Below, piece after piece: positions 1 through 10,009 of a DNA stretch of 64,000 nt. The stretch is taken from contig NC_073693.1 of NCBI RefSeq assembly GCF_029784155.1, positions 150,476,843-150,540,842 of the forward strand, written 5' to 3'. The translations under genes were made by a program, and so were the position numbers. Below the pieces are notes generated by a model. The model did not search any database, was not told the DNA's origin, and was given only the letters and a program-made list of their open reading frames with translations. Position 1 is the first letter of the stretch. Each line of letters starts with the position of its first letter. This DNA is from Uranotaenia lowii. Lineage: Eukaryota; Arthropoda; Insecta; Diptera; Culicidae.

Positions 1-987
1 AATTGTTCAACGGATAAATCAAGCATAAGTTAACTTTTTTTGGTCGCAGCAATTGGCGTTGAGGACCAAAAATGTAAAAAAGGGGTGCGAAATAAAAATA
101 GTACCACTTGAGTTTTTCAACAAAAATAAGTTTATTTTTAAAAATTTACTTTGTAAAAGTGAATAATAATGCTTCTACGAATTATTTCAATACATAACTG
201 CATTTTTAGGAGTTTTCTAGAATTGCGAAGAATTTCAAAGGTTTTAAAAGGGGGGTTTTAAGAGGTGCTCCCCTAGCGTCAAGGAATTTAAAATTTGAGG
301 TATGGTAAAATTTGAGGTATCAAACTGCATGATTTCTTCATGAATGTTATAAATATGATGCAAAATGTTGAAACAAGCTGTAGAAGTAAATTTTCGTAAT
401 TTTCAATCATTCATATTTTAACAAGCAAGACACATAGTTATACTATTCTTATTTCGCTCACTGTAGTACTTACTGAACAATAATTTTTTAACGTTTTTAA
501 TGCTTTTTTTGAGCAAAACATTATGAAAAACAATACGTCAATAACCCCCTCCTCCCCTAAGAGGCGGTACTTTCTACGGCCCTGATTTTACATATTTTTC
601 GAATTGTTATCGATATTCCAACCCGGCTTTTGACGCGGTTCGTGTTTCATCTCTCCTACCTGACTTAAGATTCTTTTTTTCTCAACAAATTAATCCAGAA
701 TGGTGGTAACTCTTAGACCTAACTGCCAATCAGTTGTTTAGATCTAAAAACACACGGATCAAGGATTTTTGAGGCTACCAACTTGATAATTTTTCAAAAA
801 ATAATCACATTTGCAGTTTTCTTATGTTGTAGAGCTTAGCTGTAGCTATAAGCGGTATTGGGCACTAGAAAATTAATTCTTCAATGGGTCACCCTATCAG
901 TTTCTTATAATATAACCCCAAGCAACCAAAAGTCACATATTTATTTGAATGAAGGCATTGAAAGTTACATATTGGCTGACAAAGAGA
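1..987. other. AT-rich flank, no gene seen
   Basis: No open frame, splice pair or terminal repeat was found. C-rich runs near 545-560 and a G-rich run near 250 resemble the C-rich patches found in the LINE-like tail at 6.55 kb, so old repeat DNA is likely, but no boundary can be set. Confidence 0.4.
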
Positions 988-1259
988 ATCAACTGCCCAA
1001 TTCCCTTTAGTGAACTTTATGTACTCATTAATGAGCTTGAAAGTTGCAAAAGTGATTAATATGTACGTTGTATGTGACTTGTTTTGCCCAATTCCCATTA
1101 GTGAACTGTATGTGCTCATTAACGAACTAGAAAGCTGCAAAAGTGATCTATACGTACGTTATACGGGACATAAGTCACATAAAGGGCACAAAAGTGCCCA
1201 ATACGGGATTTGGTAAGTCACATAAAGGGCACAAAAGTGCTTAAACGGGATTTGATAAG
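988..1259. repeat. Two nested short tandem repeats
   Basis: Two imperfect units of about 93 bases (988-1080 and 1081-1173) share TGCCCAATTCC, TTAGTGAACT, a CTCATTAA core and GCAAAAGTGAT. They run directly into a shorter repeat of about 43 bases (from 1174 and from 1217, with a partial third from 1260) carrying TCACATAAAGGGCACAAAAG and ACGGGATTTG. Both were read by eye from the sequence. The arrays abut the SINE that follows, so they may be its 5' flank or part of another element. Confidence 0.7.
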
Positions 1260-1319
1260 TCACAAAAAGTGCATTGATGTGCTTTCAAAATCAAATTACC
1301 TCTACGAGTTTTAGTTTCA

Positions 1320-1560
1320 GTTAGAACAACTTCTAGGCGTGGTCTCGTGGTAGCGTGTTCGATTCTTACCACGAAGGTCGGGTTTCGATCCCCAAGCCGG
1401 GCAAGTTTTTTTTCAATAAGTAATTTTGTACATGAGTGACCATTCTGATGCGATATATGTAGGAAATGTAGGAAAGAAGCAATTGAACAATTTGTCGAGT
1501 TTGAAATCCGGCGCGTGGCATCATGACGACACCGGTACAGAACACAGTAAATAATCAAGA
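1320..1560 (+). mobile_element. tRNA-headed SINE-like copy
   Basis: A tRNA-like head lies at about 1335-1405. It has an A-box-like segment (TGGTCTCGTGGTAGCG) and a B-box-like segment (GGGTTTCGATCCCC, with one extra T relative to GGTTCRANNCC). A T run follows, then an unrelated body to about 1560. A perfect 7-bp stem, CGTGGTA/TACCACG, occupies the anticodon-arm region. The ends of the head do not pair as a normal acceptor stem, so a functional tRNA is unlikely. A tRNA-derived SINE or tRNA pseudogene fits best. Confidence 0.55.
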
Positions 1561-2149
1561 GAAGGTGATATGAACCGAAGCCAACTGTTCAGTTGAGATA
1601 GAGAGAAATTTTTTTGCTCATTTTGCGATTTTTTGGAAGCCGAATTAAGAGGCTGCTGGAAGCTGAATAGAAAATCATTAAACTTGTTTTGGAACTTGAA
1701 AGTATCAATAAGAACTTAAATTTTGAGCTGCATATAACGTACTTCATATCAATGATGGGGCTGAGTAAGCGTTTTTGTACCTGTTTTATGAGACTTTTGG
1801 TTTCTTGGGATGTGCCTTTATTTCCTGATAGTATATAAAATAAATTTAGTAACTATTAGCTAGGTTAAGACTTTTAGTGAAATTATCAACAGAAAAGACT
1901 ATCATTTTAGAAAAATTGAACTACGGAATAGAAACTGATTGGTCAATCCAATTTTATTATCACTCACAGAACTACCATAGTTGAATTCTAAATCAAGAAT
2001 TCGAAGAATGATCTCGCTTAGCCGTCTTGAGTTGCACAGCCAAACAAATCCATTCCTCAACAAAGAATAATCACCCTCGCATCAACCGGTTTTCTGCACA
2101 AATCGAAAAAAAACACTCAGGAAAATGCGGAAAATGCAAATGAAGCAAC
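1561..2149. other. AT-rich spacer, nothing recognised
   Basis: No frame longer than chance and no inverted or direct repeat was seen before the CAGAGGTG terminus at 2150. Confidence 0.35.
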
Positions 2150-2258
2150 CAGAGGTGCAAATGAACGTTCAGCGCAAACGTCGTCGAGAAAAAGTCGCAA
2201 GCTGATTATTTCTTGAAAAGGTTAAGATCAGCTACGACGCCTAACTTGTGGTTGGAAA

Positions 2259-2698
2259 AAATGAACGCATCGCAACGACGCTGTGGCACGATTGGTTCAA
2301 ATGACTGCATCTCTTAAGTTCATTCCGATGCTTTGCGAACAGTTCGCCTACTGATTTTAAGGCGACGTCAACCGAAGGATCCGTTCGTTTGAATTCATCG
2401 GGGATAAGTTCAAACAACCTTATCGAGATAGGGTCGTTTGAACGTTCAATTGAATGTTCACTTTTGAACGTTCAATTGAATGTTCGTCTGATGCGTTCGG
2501 CAGCCTAAGGCAAGACGCCGAGCCGTGTTTGGATGGGATGGATTATTGATATGGTGCATTGCTTGCGTGTGATGTTCGGTCGTCGCTCGACGATAGAGGG
2601 TGTCGGGTGTCTTGTAGCGCGCGGACGACTTGGTAAAGAGAATGAGGCGCAGCTACAGTTTCATTTAACGGTGCAATTTTACTGAATAAAATGCAAAC
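2259..2698 (+). repeat. Left outer inverted arm of the foldback element
   Basis: This stretch is the near-exact reverse complement of 6001-6433. It contains two direct copies of a 20-base dyad beginning GAACGTTC (2440-2459 and 2466-2485), plus GAGGCGCAGCTACAG and TAGCGCGCGGACG landmarks that reappear complemented at about 6040-6080. Little divergence between the arms suggests recent insertion or gene conversion. Confidence 0.9.
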
Positions 2699-2815
2699 CG
2701 CCCAACTACGGTTGGGCTTGTAAGGCTTGTAAGAGATTTTTTATTCTTTTTCATTCCATGTTAGGTTCAGAACTGAAGCAAACCGTCAAGACCCGCGAAA
2801 TTTAATTCAAATTTT

Positions 2816-3323
2816 CAGATATCAGATTCAGATTTCAGATTTTAGATTTAGATTCCAGATTCAGATTTCAGATTCAGATTTCAGATTCAGATTTCAGATT
2901 CAGATTTCAGATTCAGATTTCAGATTCAGATTTCAGATTCAGATTTCAGATTCAGATTTCAGATTCAGATTTCAGATTCAGATTTCAGATTCAGATTTCA
3001 GATTCAGATTTCAGATTCAGATTTCAGATTCAGATTTCAGATTCAGATTTCAGATTCAGATTTCAGATTCAGATTTTAGATTCAGATTTCAGATTCAGAT
3101 TTCAGATTTTAGATTTAGATTCCAGATTCAGATTTCAGATTCAGATTTCAGATTCAGATTTCAGATTCAGATTTCAGATTCAGATTTCAGATTCAGATTT
3201 CAGATTCAGATTTCAGATTCAGATTTCAGATTCAGATTTCAGATTCAGATTTCAGATTCAGATTTCAGATTCAGATTTCAGATTCAGATTTCAGATTCAG
3301 ATTTCAGATTCAGATTTCAGATT
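2816..3323 (+). repeat. 13-bp minisatellite in the left arm
   Basis: The unit is AGATTCAGATTTC, made of a 6-mer and a 7-mer half. The array has two blocks, each headed by the variant TTTAGATTTAGATTCCAG (about 2841 and about 3106), so about 270 bases of it look duplicated. The right arm carries that variant head only once. Confidence 0.95.
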
Positions 3324-4022
3324 GGAAATGGACTTCCGCTCATTATGAGTTGATGTTTTACACTTATCAGTGTTTTACATATATGAGTTTATGTTTAACA
3401 TATATGAGTTAATGAGTTGATGATTAAATATATTGAGTCCCAAATTCATGGCGTACACCATTTGATTAAGACCCGAAATCAGAAATTTGGAATTCATTTA
3501 TTGGGGTTAGAATAGAAAAAATGAAAAATTTGGTAATATTTTGTTCACCAGAACTATCACTAAATGTAATGAAATGATTAACTGTTGGTGGTAGATTTTC
3601 TAACATGATTTACTTTTCAAATGCCCATTAATTTCCATATTTTTTTCATCCCGATGGAATGAACACTTTAAATGGAAATGACGTTAGGGTTGGTGGCAAA
3701 GGGGTATAACTTATACCGTATAAGTAAATTACTTGGTAGCAAATGGGTCTGCACTTATACCCCTTTGGCTCCAAACAAAAAGTAATTTTCAGTAAGCAGG
3801 ATTTTTTCAACAATATCAAAACATGAGAAAATAGCGAAATAAAATTGTGATTAAAACAGCATATGATGTTTGACAGTCGAAGATTTGTTCTAGATGGTTA
3901 ACTCAATTTTTTCCATTTTGCACTTATACCCCTTTTGGCTCCAAGGGCCTCAAATATGAATCTAAAATCTTAACCCAAAATCTTAACCTTAATCCTAAAA
4001 CTGAATGCTTAATATGAAACCT
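3324..4022. other. Unique centre of the foldback element
   Basis: About 700 bases separate the two inverted minisatellites. There is no open frame. The motif CACTTATACCCCTTT occurs at about 3753 and 3921 and in inverted form near 3697, and a perfect 8-bp dyad ACTTATAC/GTATAAGT sits at 3709-3725. These may be remains of an older core or a recombination footprint. Confidence 0.6.
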
Positions 4023-4575
4023 GAATCTGATATCTGAATCAGGATCTGAAATCTGAAATCTGAATCAAAATATGAATCTGAAATCTGAATCTGAAATCTG
4101 AATCTGAAATCTGAATCTGAAATCTGAATCTGAAATCTGAATCTGAAATCTGAATCTGAAATCTGAATCTGAAATCTGAATCTGAAATCTGAATCTGAAA
4201 TCTGAATCTGAAATCTGAATCTGAAATCTGAATCTGAAATCTGAATCTGAAATCTGAATCTGAAATCTGAATCTGAAATCTGAATCTGAAATCTGAATCT
4301 GAAATCTGAATCTGAAATCTGAATCTGAAATCTGAATCTGAAATCTGAATCTGAAATCTGAATCTGAAATCTGAATCTGAAATCTGAATCTGAAATCTGA
4401 ATCTGAAATCTGAATCTGAAATCTGAATCTGAAATCTGAATCTGAAATCTGAATCTGAAATCTGAATCTGAAATCTGAATCTGAAATCTGAATCTGAAAT
4501 CTGAATCTGAAATCTGAATCTGAAATCTAAATCTGGAATCTAAATCTAAAATCTGAAATCTGAATCTGATATCTG
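4023..4575 (-). repeat. 13-bp minisatellite in the right arm
   Basis: This is the reverse complement of the left array (GAATCTGAAATCT units). It is more uniform than the left, with variant units only at its two edges (about 4023-4075 and 4523-4560). The array edge at 4560 continues into the same flanking sequence as the left arm. Confidence 0.95.
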
Positions 4576-4699
4576 AAAATTTGAATTAAATTTCGCGGGT
4601 CTTGACGGTTTGCTTCAGTTCTGAACCTAACATGGAATGAAAAAGAATAAACAATCTCTTACAAGCCTTACAAGCCCAACCGTAGTTGGGCGGTTTGCA
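4560..4699 (-). repeat. Right inner inverted arm of the foldback element
   Basis: It complements about 2695-2830, including the CGCGGGTCTTGACGG and CTACGGTTGGGC landmarks. It stops at the 4700 insertion and resumes at 6001. Confidence 0.9.
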
Positions 4700-5998
4700 C
4701 CCGAATAGAAAAACATTGTGAAAAGACCATGAATTTCATTTTCACGCAACCATGAATTTTATAGTTGAAACTATGCGAATCATGGTACATAAAACCTTGA
4801 ATAAACTGTCAAATTCATAGTTTTGGACAGTGAAATTTATGGTTTTAGCAAAATTTACCATGAAAAAAGGGGGTTGTTAAGCAACTTAACAATGAAAAAA
4901 TCGACTTTTTCCCATACATTTGGAAACTCAAAACGATAAAGTTAACGGTTATTACAGCTTCCACTTTTTTCAAAGAAACTGTGGAGTTCATTGTTTTCCC
5001 TTGAATTTCAATCGTTCAATAATCTTGAACATCAATTTTAATTCACAATTTATCATAATTCCAGGACCGTGAAATTCCATGGTAAAAATTATTGTTTTCA
5101 GTTATTTTTTCTTCTAAATTCATATTTACTATTGAATGAAATAAACAGGTTTCATTTGTTTGCTTCAATTTTTATTCAAATTTTTCGTCTTGTTTAAAAA
5201 AAAATCATCACTTTCCAGAAGCTATAAAAAACCATCTGCACTACGGAGCTTCTAAACTGTAACATTGGCGGCTCTTGTACCGCATCTTCTGCCCGATCCT
5301 GGGACAAGGCTGGATTCCTGCACATCATGAAGTACCAGACCACAAATCCGTTTGATATCGGTTTGCCTCGGACGTCTATCTTGTCCACGTCGCAGCCATT
5401 GTATACGGCCCACATCTAAAGTTGGCCATGGGGAACTTTGAATTTCCGTCAGCTTCTAGAATAAAAAAAATTTCGGTTTAGTTAGCCTACATATAAATGA
5501 ATAAATAATAAAATTATTTACCAAGATCACCGAATTTAAAGCCATCATTTTCTGTTCAGATTCCGATCAGCTTGATTTCGACTTGGTCCGGATTCACTGA
5601 TTCCGACCGCGAAAATTTAAATTTAAGTTAACTTCCTCCGAGAGAAAGTGACGTTTTTAGAGCGCCAAAATTTTCATTACACGAAAAAATGTAAATGTGT
5701 AAAAAAGCAAAAAATTACCAATTTTCGCGTGGTTCGGATTATCATTCAACCATGAAGAACACTGGTACAATAAAAATCACAAGAATTTCAATGTGATACC
5801 GTACGATGTTCGTGTTTTTGAAATATTTGCAACTTTGAAATATTTTGAATTAATGATATACTTCACGGTAACTTTAAAAATCATGGTATTTTCAAAATTT
5901 AAACCGGTTGATAAATATTTTGAAATCACTATGAAGTTTACTGTTAAATTCAAAATCATTGTTACGATATATTATTACCATGGTCTTTGCTATTCGGG
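4700..5998. mobile_element. Nested 1.3-kb DNA element inside the right arm
   Basis: The intact left arm is the empty-site reference. It reads TTTGCATTTTATT in complement, while the right arm reads TTTGCA, then this insert, then CATTTTATT. That gives termini CCCGAATAG and CTATTCGGG and a 2-base CA duplication. The interior carries many copies of an ACCATGAAT / TTCATGGT motif close to both ends. A GC-richer patch at 5194-5415 (minus) is open for 73 codons and includes a GKPISNGFVVWYF stretch, which slightly resembles the KP-x-x-G segment of piggyBac-family transposases. That resemblance is weak. Family unknown. Confidence 0.8.
5194..5415 (-). pseudogene. Open fragment inside the nested element, possible transposase relic
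   Basis: A 73-codon open frame on the minus strand is clearly GC-richer than the AT-rich element around it. Residues 10-30 read as a charged DKIDVRGKP run followed by an aromatic patch (FVVWYF). No DDE motif is visible, and no flanking exon or splice pair explains it. It could be a transposase fragment or a captured host-gene piece. Not recognised with certainty. Confidence 0.3.
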
Positions 5999-6000
5999 CA

Positions 6001-6433
6001 TTTTATTCAGTAAAATTGCACCGTTAAATGAAACTGTAGCTGCGCCTCATTCTCTTTACCAAGTCGTCCGCGCGCTACAAGACACCCGACACCCTCTATC
6101 GTCGAGCGACGACCGAACATCACACGCAAGCAATGCACCATATCAATAATCCATCCCATCCAAACACGGCTCGGCGTCTTGCCTTAGGCTGCCGAACGCA
6201 TCAGACGAACATTCAATTGAACGTTCAAAAGTGAACATTCAATTGAACGTTCAAACGACCCTATCTCGATAAGGTTGTTTGAACTTATCCCCGATGAATT
6301 CAAACGAACGGATCCTTCGGTTGACGTCGCCTTAAAATCAGTAGGCGAACTGTTCGCAAAGCATCGGAATGAACTTAAGAGATGCAGTCATTTGAACCAA
6401 TCGTGCCACAGCGTCGTTGCGATGCGTTCATTT
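6001..6433 (-). repeat. Right outer inverted arm of the foldback element
   Basis: It complements 2259-2698 almost base for base, starting directly after the CA duplication of the nested insert. The small open frame at 6275-6484 is only a by-product of this arm. Confidence 0.9.
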
Positions 6434-6553
6434 GCAATCAAAAGTCGGCGTGCTATGTTCGCAAGCCGACGCTTCCGAAGATAAAGTTAGTTTGATCTGG
6501 TCGGGAAAAAGTCGAACGCTGCATGCAAAATGATGCGATGCTTTGCACCTCTG

Positions 6554-7056
6554 ATCCAAATACCCTTCCATGCTAAATTTGGTTCCATTTGCTTTATTAG
6601 TTTTTGAGTTATGTAAAAAATTATGAAAAAGGCCCCCCCCCCTTTCTTCTGGAAAGAGGGAGGGGTCTCGAATAACCATTGAATTATTTTTCGTATCCAA
6701 ATACCTTCCCATGCCAAATTTGGTTCCAATATCTTGATTAGTTTTCGAGTTGTATGATAAATTGTAAGGTAGCCCCCCTCCCCCCTTCCTATCACCCCAT
6801 TGAGAGGAGGGAGGGGTACCTAATATTCATAGAAATATTCCTTGTGCCCAAATACCACCCCATGCCAAATTTGATACCATTTACTTGATGCGTTCTCGAT
6901 TTATGCGAAAAATTGACTTTTGCTTGGGAGGCCCCTCCCCCATTTCATGAGAAAGGGAGGGGTCTCAAACTATAATAGGAACCTTCCCCTGCCTCCAATA
7001 CCCCCATCTACCAAGTTTCACGCAAATCGGTTCAGTAGTTTCCGAGTCTATAGGGA

Positions 7057-7133
<77 letters not shown>

Positions 7134-7160
7134 AATTCATTTTTATATATATAGATAATG
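6554..7160 (+). mobile_element. LINE-like 3' tail made of four 146-bp units plus (CAGA)n
   Basis: Imperfect units start at 6556, 6697, 6848 and 6994. Each has CCAAATACC, then a CATGCCAAATTTGGT-type core, TTAGTTTTCGAGT and a C-rich GAGGGAGGGGT stretch. The last unit changes to CAAATCGGTTCAGTAGTTTC, then GGAACAGACAGAC repeats and an AAATTCATTTTTATATATA end. Tails of this last form are common in insect non-LTR retroelements (general knowledge). No reverse transcriptase is present, so this is a severely 5'-truncated or nonautonomous copy. Confidence 0.65.
7057..7133 (+). repeat. (CAGA)n microsatellite
   Basis: Uninterrupted CAGA tetramers over about 77 bases. They form the 3' tail of the LINE-like copy rather than an independent locus. 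Confidence 0.98.
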
Positions 7161-8160
7161 CATGGCGCTGGCACTGATGAGGAACGAATATTTTTCACGA
7201 GAACCTATATTTTGAAACGCCATTGAATATGAATAAAAACAAAATAAACTTTGCAATGGTTTTTTCCGTTCAGAATGGCGGAACCAAAACTTATTGCAGT
7301 ATATTTTTAATAATTGAGAAAATGGTAGGTGAAATTTCTGCTACAAAACTTAATGATTTGCTTTCATAACACGTACATTTGCACAATCGCAAAGGGCTGT
7401 TCTTCAAAATAATAATAGGCACTCAGAAAAAGGGCACCAAGTGCAAAAGGCTCGTTCCTGAGTTCTCAAAGAAAAAAGCCCTAGGAACAGTGTTGTTTTG
7501 TTTCCTTTTGCTACTTTCACTTCTTTCATTGATAATCGTTGCAAATTGCACGTTTGTACCGAATTTCATTCAAAAGTAGACTCAAAAATTTTCTCACGAC
7601 CTATAATAAAATGCAAAACTTACCTCATCAATCCGGGGGCATCCAGCCATTCAACACTGAGCTATAACTTTGCTCTAAAACTATCAGCATAAAGCACCCA
7701 ATAGCTTCCAGCCGCTGCTTGTTGAATCACACACCTGATAGGGAATTTGCAAACATGAAGTGGCTTCGACCCGACACGACATGCTGCCTGATATGATGTT
7801 GATAATGGTGATCATACTTTTCAGCTCTTAAGTTCGAAGTTAACAAGACAGACTCAAACATCATCGATCGGCAAATAATTCGGCGGAAAACGATGTTGTT
7901 TCCTGGTGTATGCTGTTTTCCGGCAAAACCAATTCGTGACCCACCCCCACGGAGATCTGGATATGGAAAGCTCCGTTGGGGTTAGTTATCGTCATCAACA
8001 TAAATTATAATCCAGCTGACGTCCACGCGACCATGTTCGCTGTCGATGGGCAGCTGCGGGATGGAACTCTTTTTTTTTTTTTAATTTATAGTTTCCAAAA
8101 TATCTCATTGTAATTATACAAAGGTGGAATTGCTATTTTTGGTTTCCATTAAAGACGTTT
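7161..8160. other. Unique stretch with a GC-richer island, no gene
   Basis: Positions 7161-7700 are AT-rich with no supported feature. Positions about 7700-8070 are GC-richer, free of recognisable repeats and contain only short frames. This could be conserved noncoding DNA or an unrecognised exon. No paired splice sites around a long frame were found. Confidence 0.3.
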
Positions 8161-8290
8161 TAACATATTTGTGTCATTCGCGATGCTGTTGACGGACAGT
8201 TATCCACAAAACTTATCCAGTATAACTGTATTTCAACTCGAACTTCTGGACATCGGCTCAGGAGGCAACATGGAATTGCTACACATTCCA
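8160..8290 (-). mobile_element. Diverged SINE copy (same family as 24.47 kb)
   Basis: Read on the minus strand it has GAGCCGATGTCC, AGTTCGAGTTG (B-box-like), then a body containing GTCCGTCAACAGCATCGCG and the ending AATGACAC. The same order of motifs occurs at 24471-24612. The A-box half is lost or mutated. Two copies in one window support a dispersed tRNA-derived SINE family. Confidence 0.6.
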
Positions 8291-8357
8291 TTTTAGAACT
8301 TATAGATATAATAAATATTTACGCGCAGTCAGTAAAAAGGGTGCAGGCAAACATAAA

Positions 8358-9526
8358 ATCACAGACAAACAGACGGGACACTCCTGTTTCATTCTTCGCA
8401 AACCGGTTTAGAATCTTTAGAAGCTAGGCAATGTCGACACTAGAGTGCACTGCGTTCGAATGAAAGATTCTCGATCATGGTAACCTTCCGTTCTTGTGTA
8501 TCTCCATGGTTTCCGATATCATTCAGTCTTATTTAACAACAAACAAAACTAGCGTTCGGAAAAAATGCGGTCTTGCCAAAAGATAAGTTTTGGTTTTATT
8601 CATTTGCCTATTTCAAAATCCAGAATCCAATATTTCAGGAATCCAGGAACGATATCTCAGGCGATGAACAGTAAGAAGGTGTGTGAAGAAGGTGGAAAAT
8701 CGTGTAAGGTTCATTTCGGTGCATGAGTCGTTGGTCAGAGAATTGATGGACCGGAAGAGTTGATTTAGCCGAATGTGTGTTATTGAAAATTTGAAACTTC
8801 AAGCAAAATTTCATCGAAGCTCCTACTGGAAGTCTGCTTTTCTCAGCCGCTCTTGCTCAAAGCATTTTGAAGCAAAATAATGCTGCGGAGATATCGAATT
8901 CAAAAGCTGGTTCCGAGGGAAAAAAATCAGCGAGTGTTGGAAAAGTGTCGAGATGTGAATTGCCAGTTTTTTTTTTTTTAATTTTTGTATTAATAAATTG
9001 TGTTTCTATTGAATGGAAATCGGCTGTTATTTCCTTCTTTTCTCATTTGTTTACTGCCCATAAGATTTTCGGAATCAATTGCTGATGTAGTTCTTTGAAA
9101 TTAATACGTTTATTCTGGTAGAGCGAATTATTTCAGGAAATATATTATAACTAAAAAAACGTTTATGATATACCTACACTCATTGATAGCCTTTATTAGA
9201 TAAAATTAGATCAATATTAACTCTGTGCAATCCGTCATCCTTTATAAAGCCTTCCAATTTTTGCTAGTTTTTATTGCAAAAATAATAAATTCAAAATACA
9301 AAAATTTTAATCAGATTCTAGAAGAGAATAACACAGTATCTCTTTAACAGATGATAAATTGATTATTTACGTTTTAGTGAGAAACGCCAAATTGTCATAA
9401 ATGACCATGACCCATTCTAGAATTGTAATTGTTTGGTAGGAAATGTCGCCACTAGATGGCAATGTAATCGTTTTGCGAAAAATCAACCAATTTTTCTTCT
9501 AAGCGTCCTGTCTGTTTGTCTGTGAT
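8358..9526. repeat. Inverted ends enclosing 1.17 kb
   Basis: ATCACAGACAAACAGAC at 8358 is matched by its complement ending at 9526. Past it, GGGACACT/GGACGCTT and TTCGCAAACCG/TTCGCAAAACG continue the inverted similarity for roughly 100 bases. The interior has no intact gene. An open stretch near 8867-8970 gives a KQNNAAEI segment that weakly resembles KQNNVAEI in the transposase relic at 52.4 kb. An old DNA element is possible, but the same CAGACAAACAGAC string also occurs in unrelated insect repeats. Confidence 0.4.
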
Positions 9527-10009
9527 AAAATCTTTAATCGGTAGCAAATTTCGGATAGGGCGAATGCGCCTTATAATCTGAGTTCCCTAGTAACAATTTA
9601 AAACATGTGCAACTTTTCTACAGCCAGTCAAGATTTTCGGTACAGTATCATAAAATAAATGCGCCTCGTCAAATCTCATGGTCAATCATGATGGATTTGA
9701 TGGAAAATAGGCCTGAAAATATACTTTCAAATATTGAGATTGTGAATCCATCATCATGACGTCATTTTGTGCCCTTTGATTTTGCAACCAAAAAACTTTA
9801 TTATGGTCAGATAAATGGCTAACTATAATGGTTTTATGAAAGTCATATAAAAAGCTAAAATTTGACGTTTCTCTCGCAAGCCAACCAATTACACGCATGG
9901 GATGAGTTCCTCATTTCTGAGTTGTTAATCATTAATACAGTGAAAGAGGACAGACTTTTTAAATGAAAAGGGATTGATTGTGAATGACCCGTGGAATAAA
10001 TGTTGTAAA
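9527..10009. other. AT-rich spacer
   Basis: No coding or structured element was seen. A short stretch around 9620-9680 (TTCTACAGCCAGTCAAGA) recurs with changes near 28710, hinting at an uncharted dispersed repeat. Confidence 0.35.

Larger units (their letters stand above)
2150..6553. mobile_element. Foldback DNA element with hAT-like tips, 4.4 kb
   Basis: The tips are CAGAGGTGCAAA (2150-2161) and its complement TTTGCACCTCTG (6542-6553), matching the CAG...CTG tips usual for hAT elements. The next 100 bases are only loosely palindromic. From 2259 inward the left arm is a nearly exact inverted copy of 6433 back to 6001, then of 4699 back to about 4560. Each arm ends inside in a 13-bp minisatellite. 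Arm length is about 1.1 kb, which is foldback architecture. Subterminal TTCAAA and GAACGTTC motifs recur many times, as expected for transposase-binding repeats. No transposase frame remains, so movement would need a partner element. No convincing 8-bp target duplication was seen (GAAGCAAC versus ATCCAAAT), so the true ends could differ by a few bases. The right arm is split by a separate insertion at 4700-5998. Confidence 0.8.

Noticed and set aside
1335..1405. Functional tRNA gene
   Set aside because: The acceptor ends do not pair and the B-box has an extra base; a SINE head is the better reading.
1241..1558. 105-codon minus-strand frame across the SINE
   Set aside because: It runs antisense through the tRNA-like head and SINE body; no protein motif.
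2838..4575. Minisatellite arrays considered as telomere-like or CRISPR-like repeats
   Set aside because: The 13-bp unit has no spacers and is not a telomeric motif; both arrays are arms of one foldback element.
6965..7198. Open frames over the (CAGA)n run giving SVCL or QTDR repeats on the two strands
   Set aside because: These come purely from translating a tetranucleotide microsatellite.
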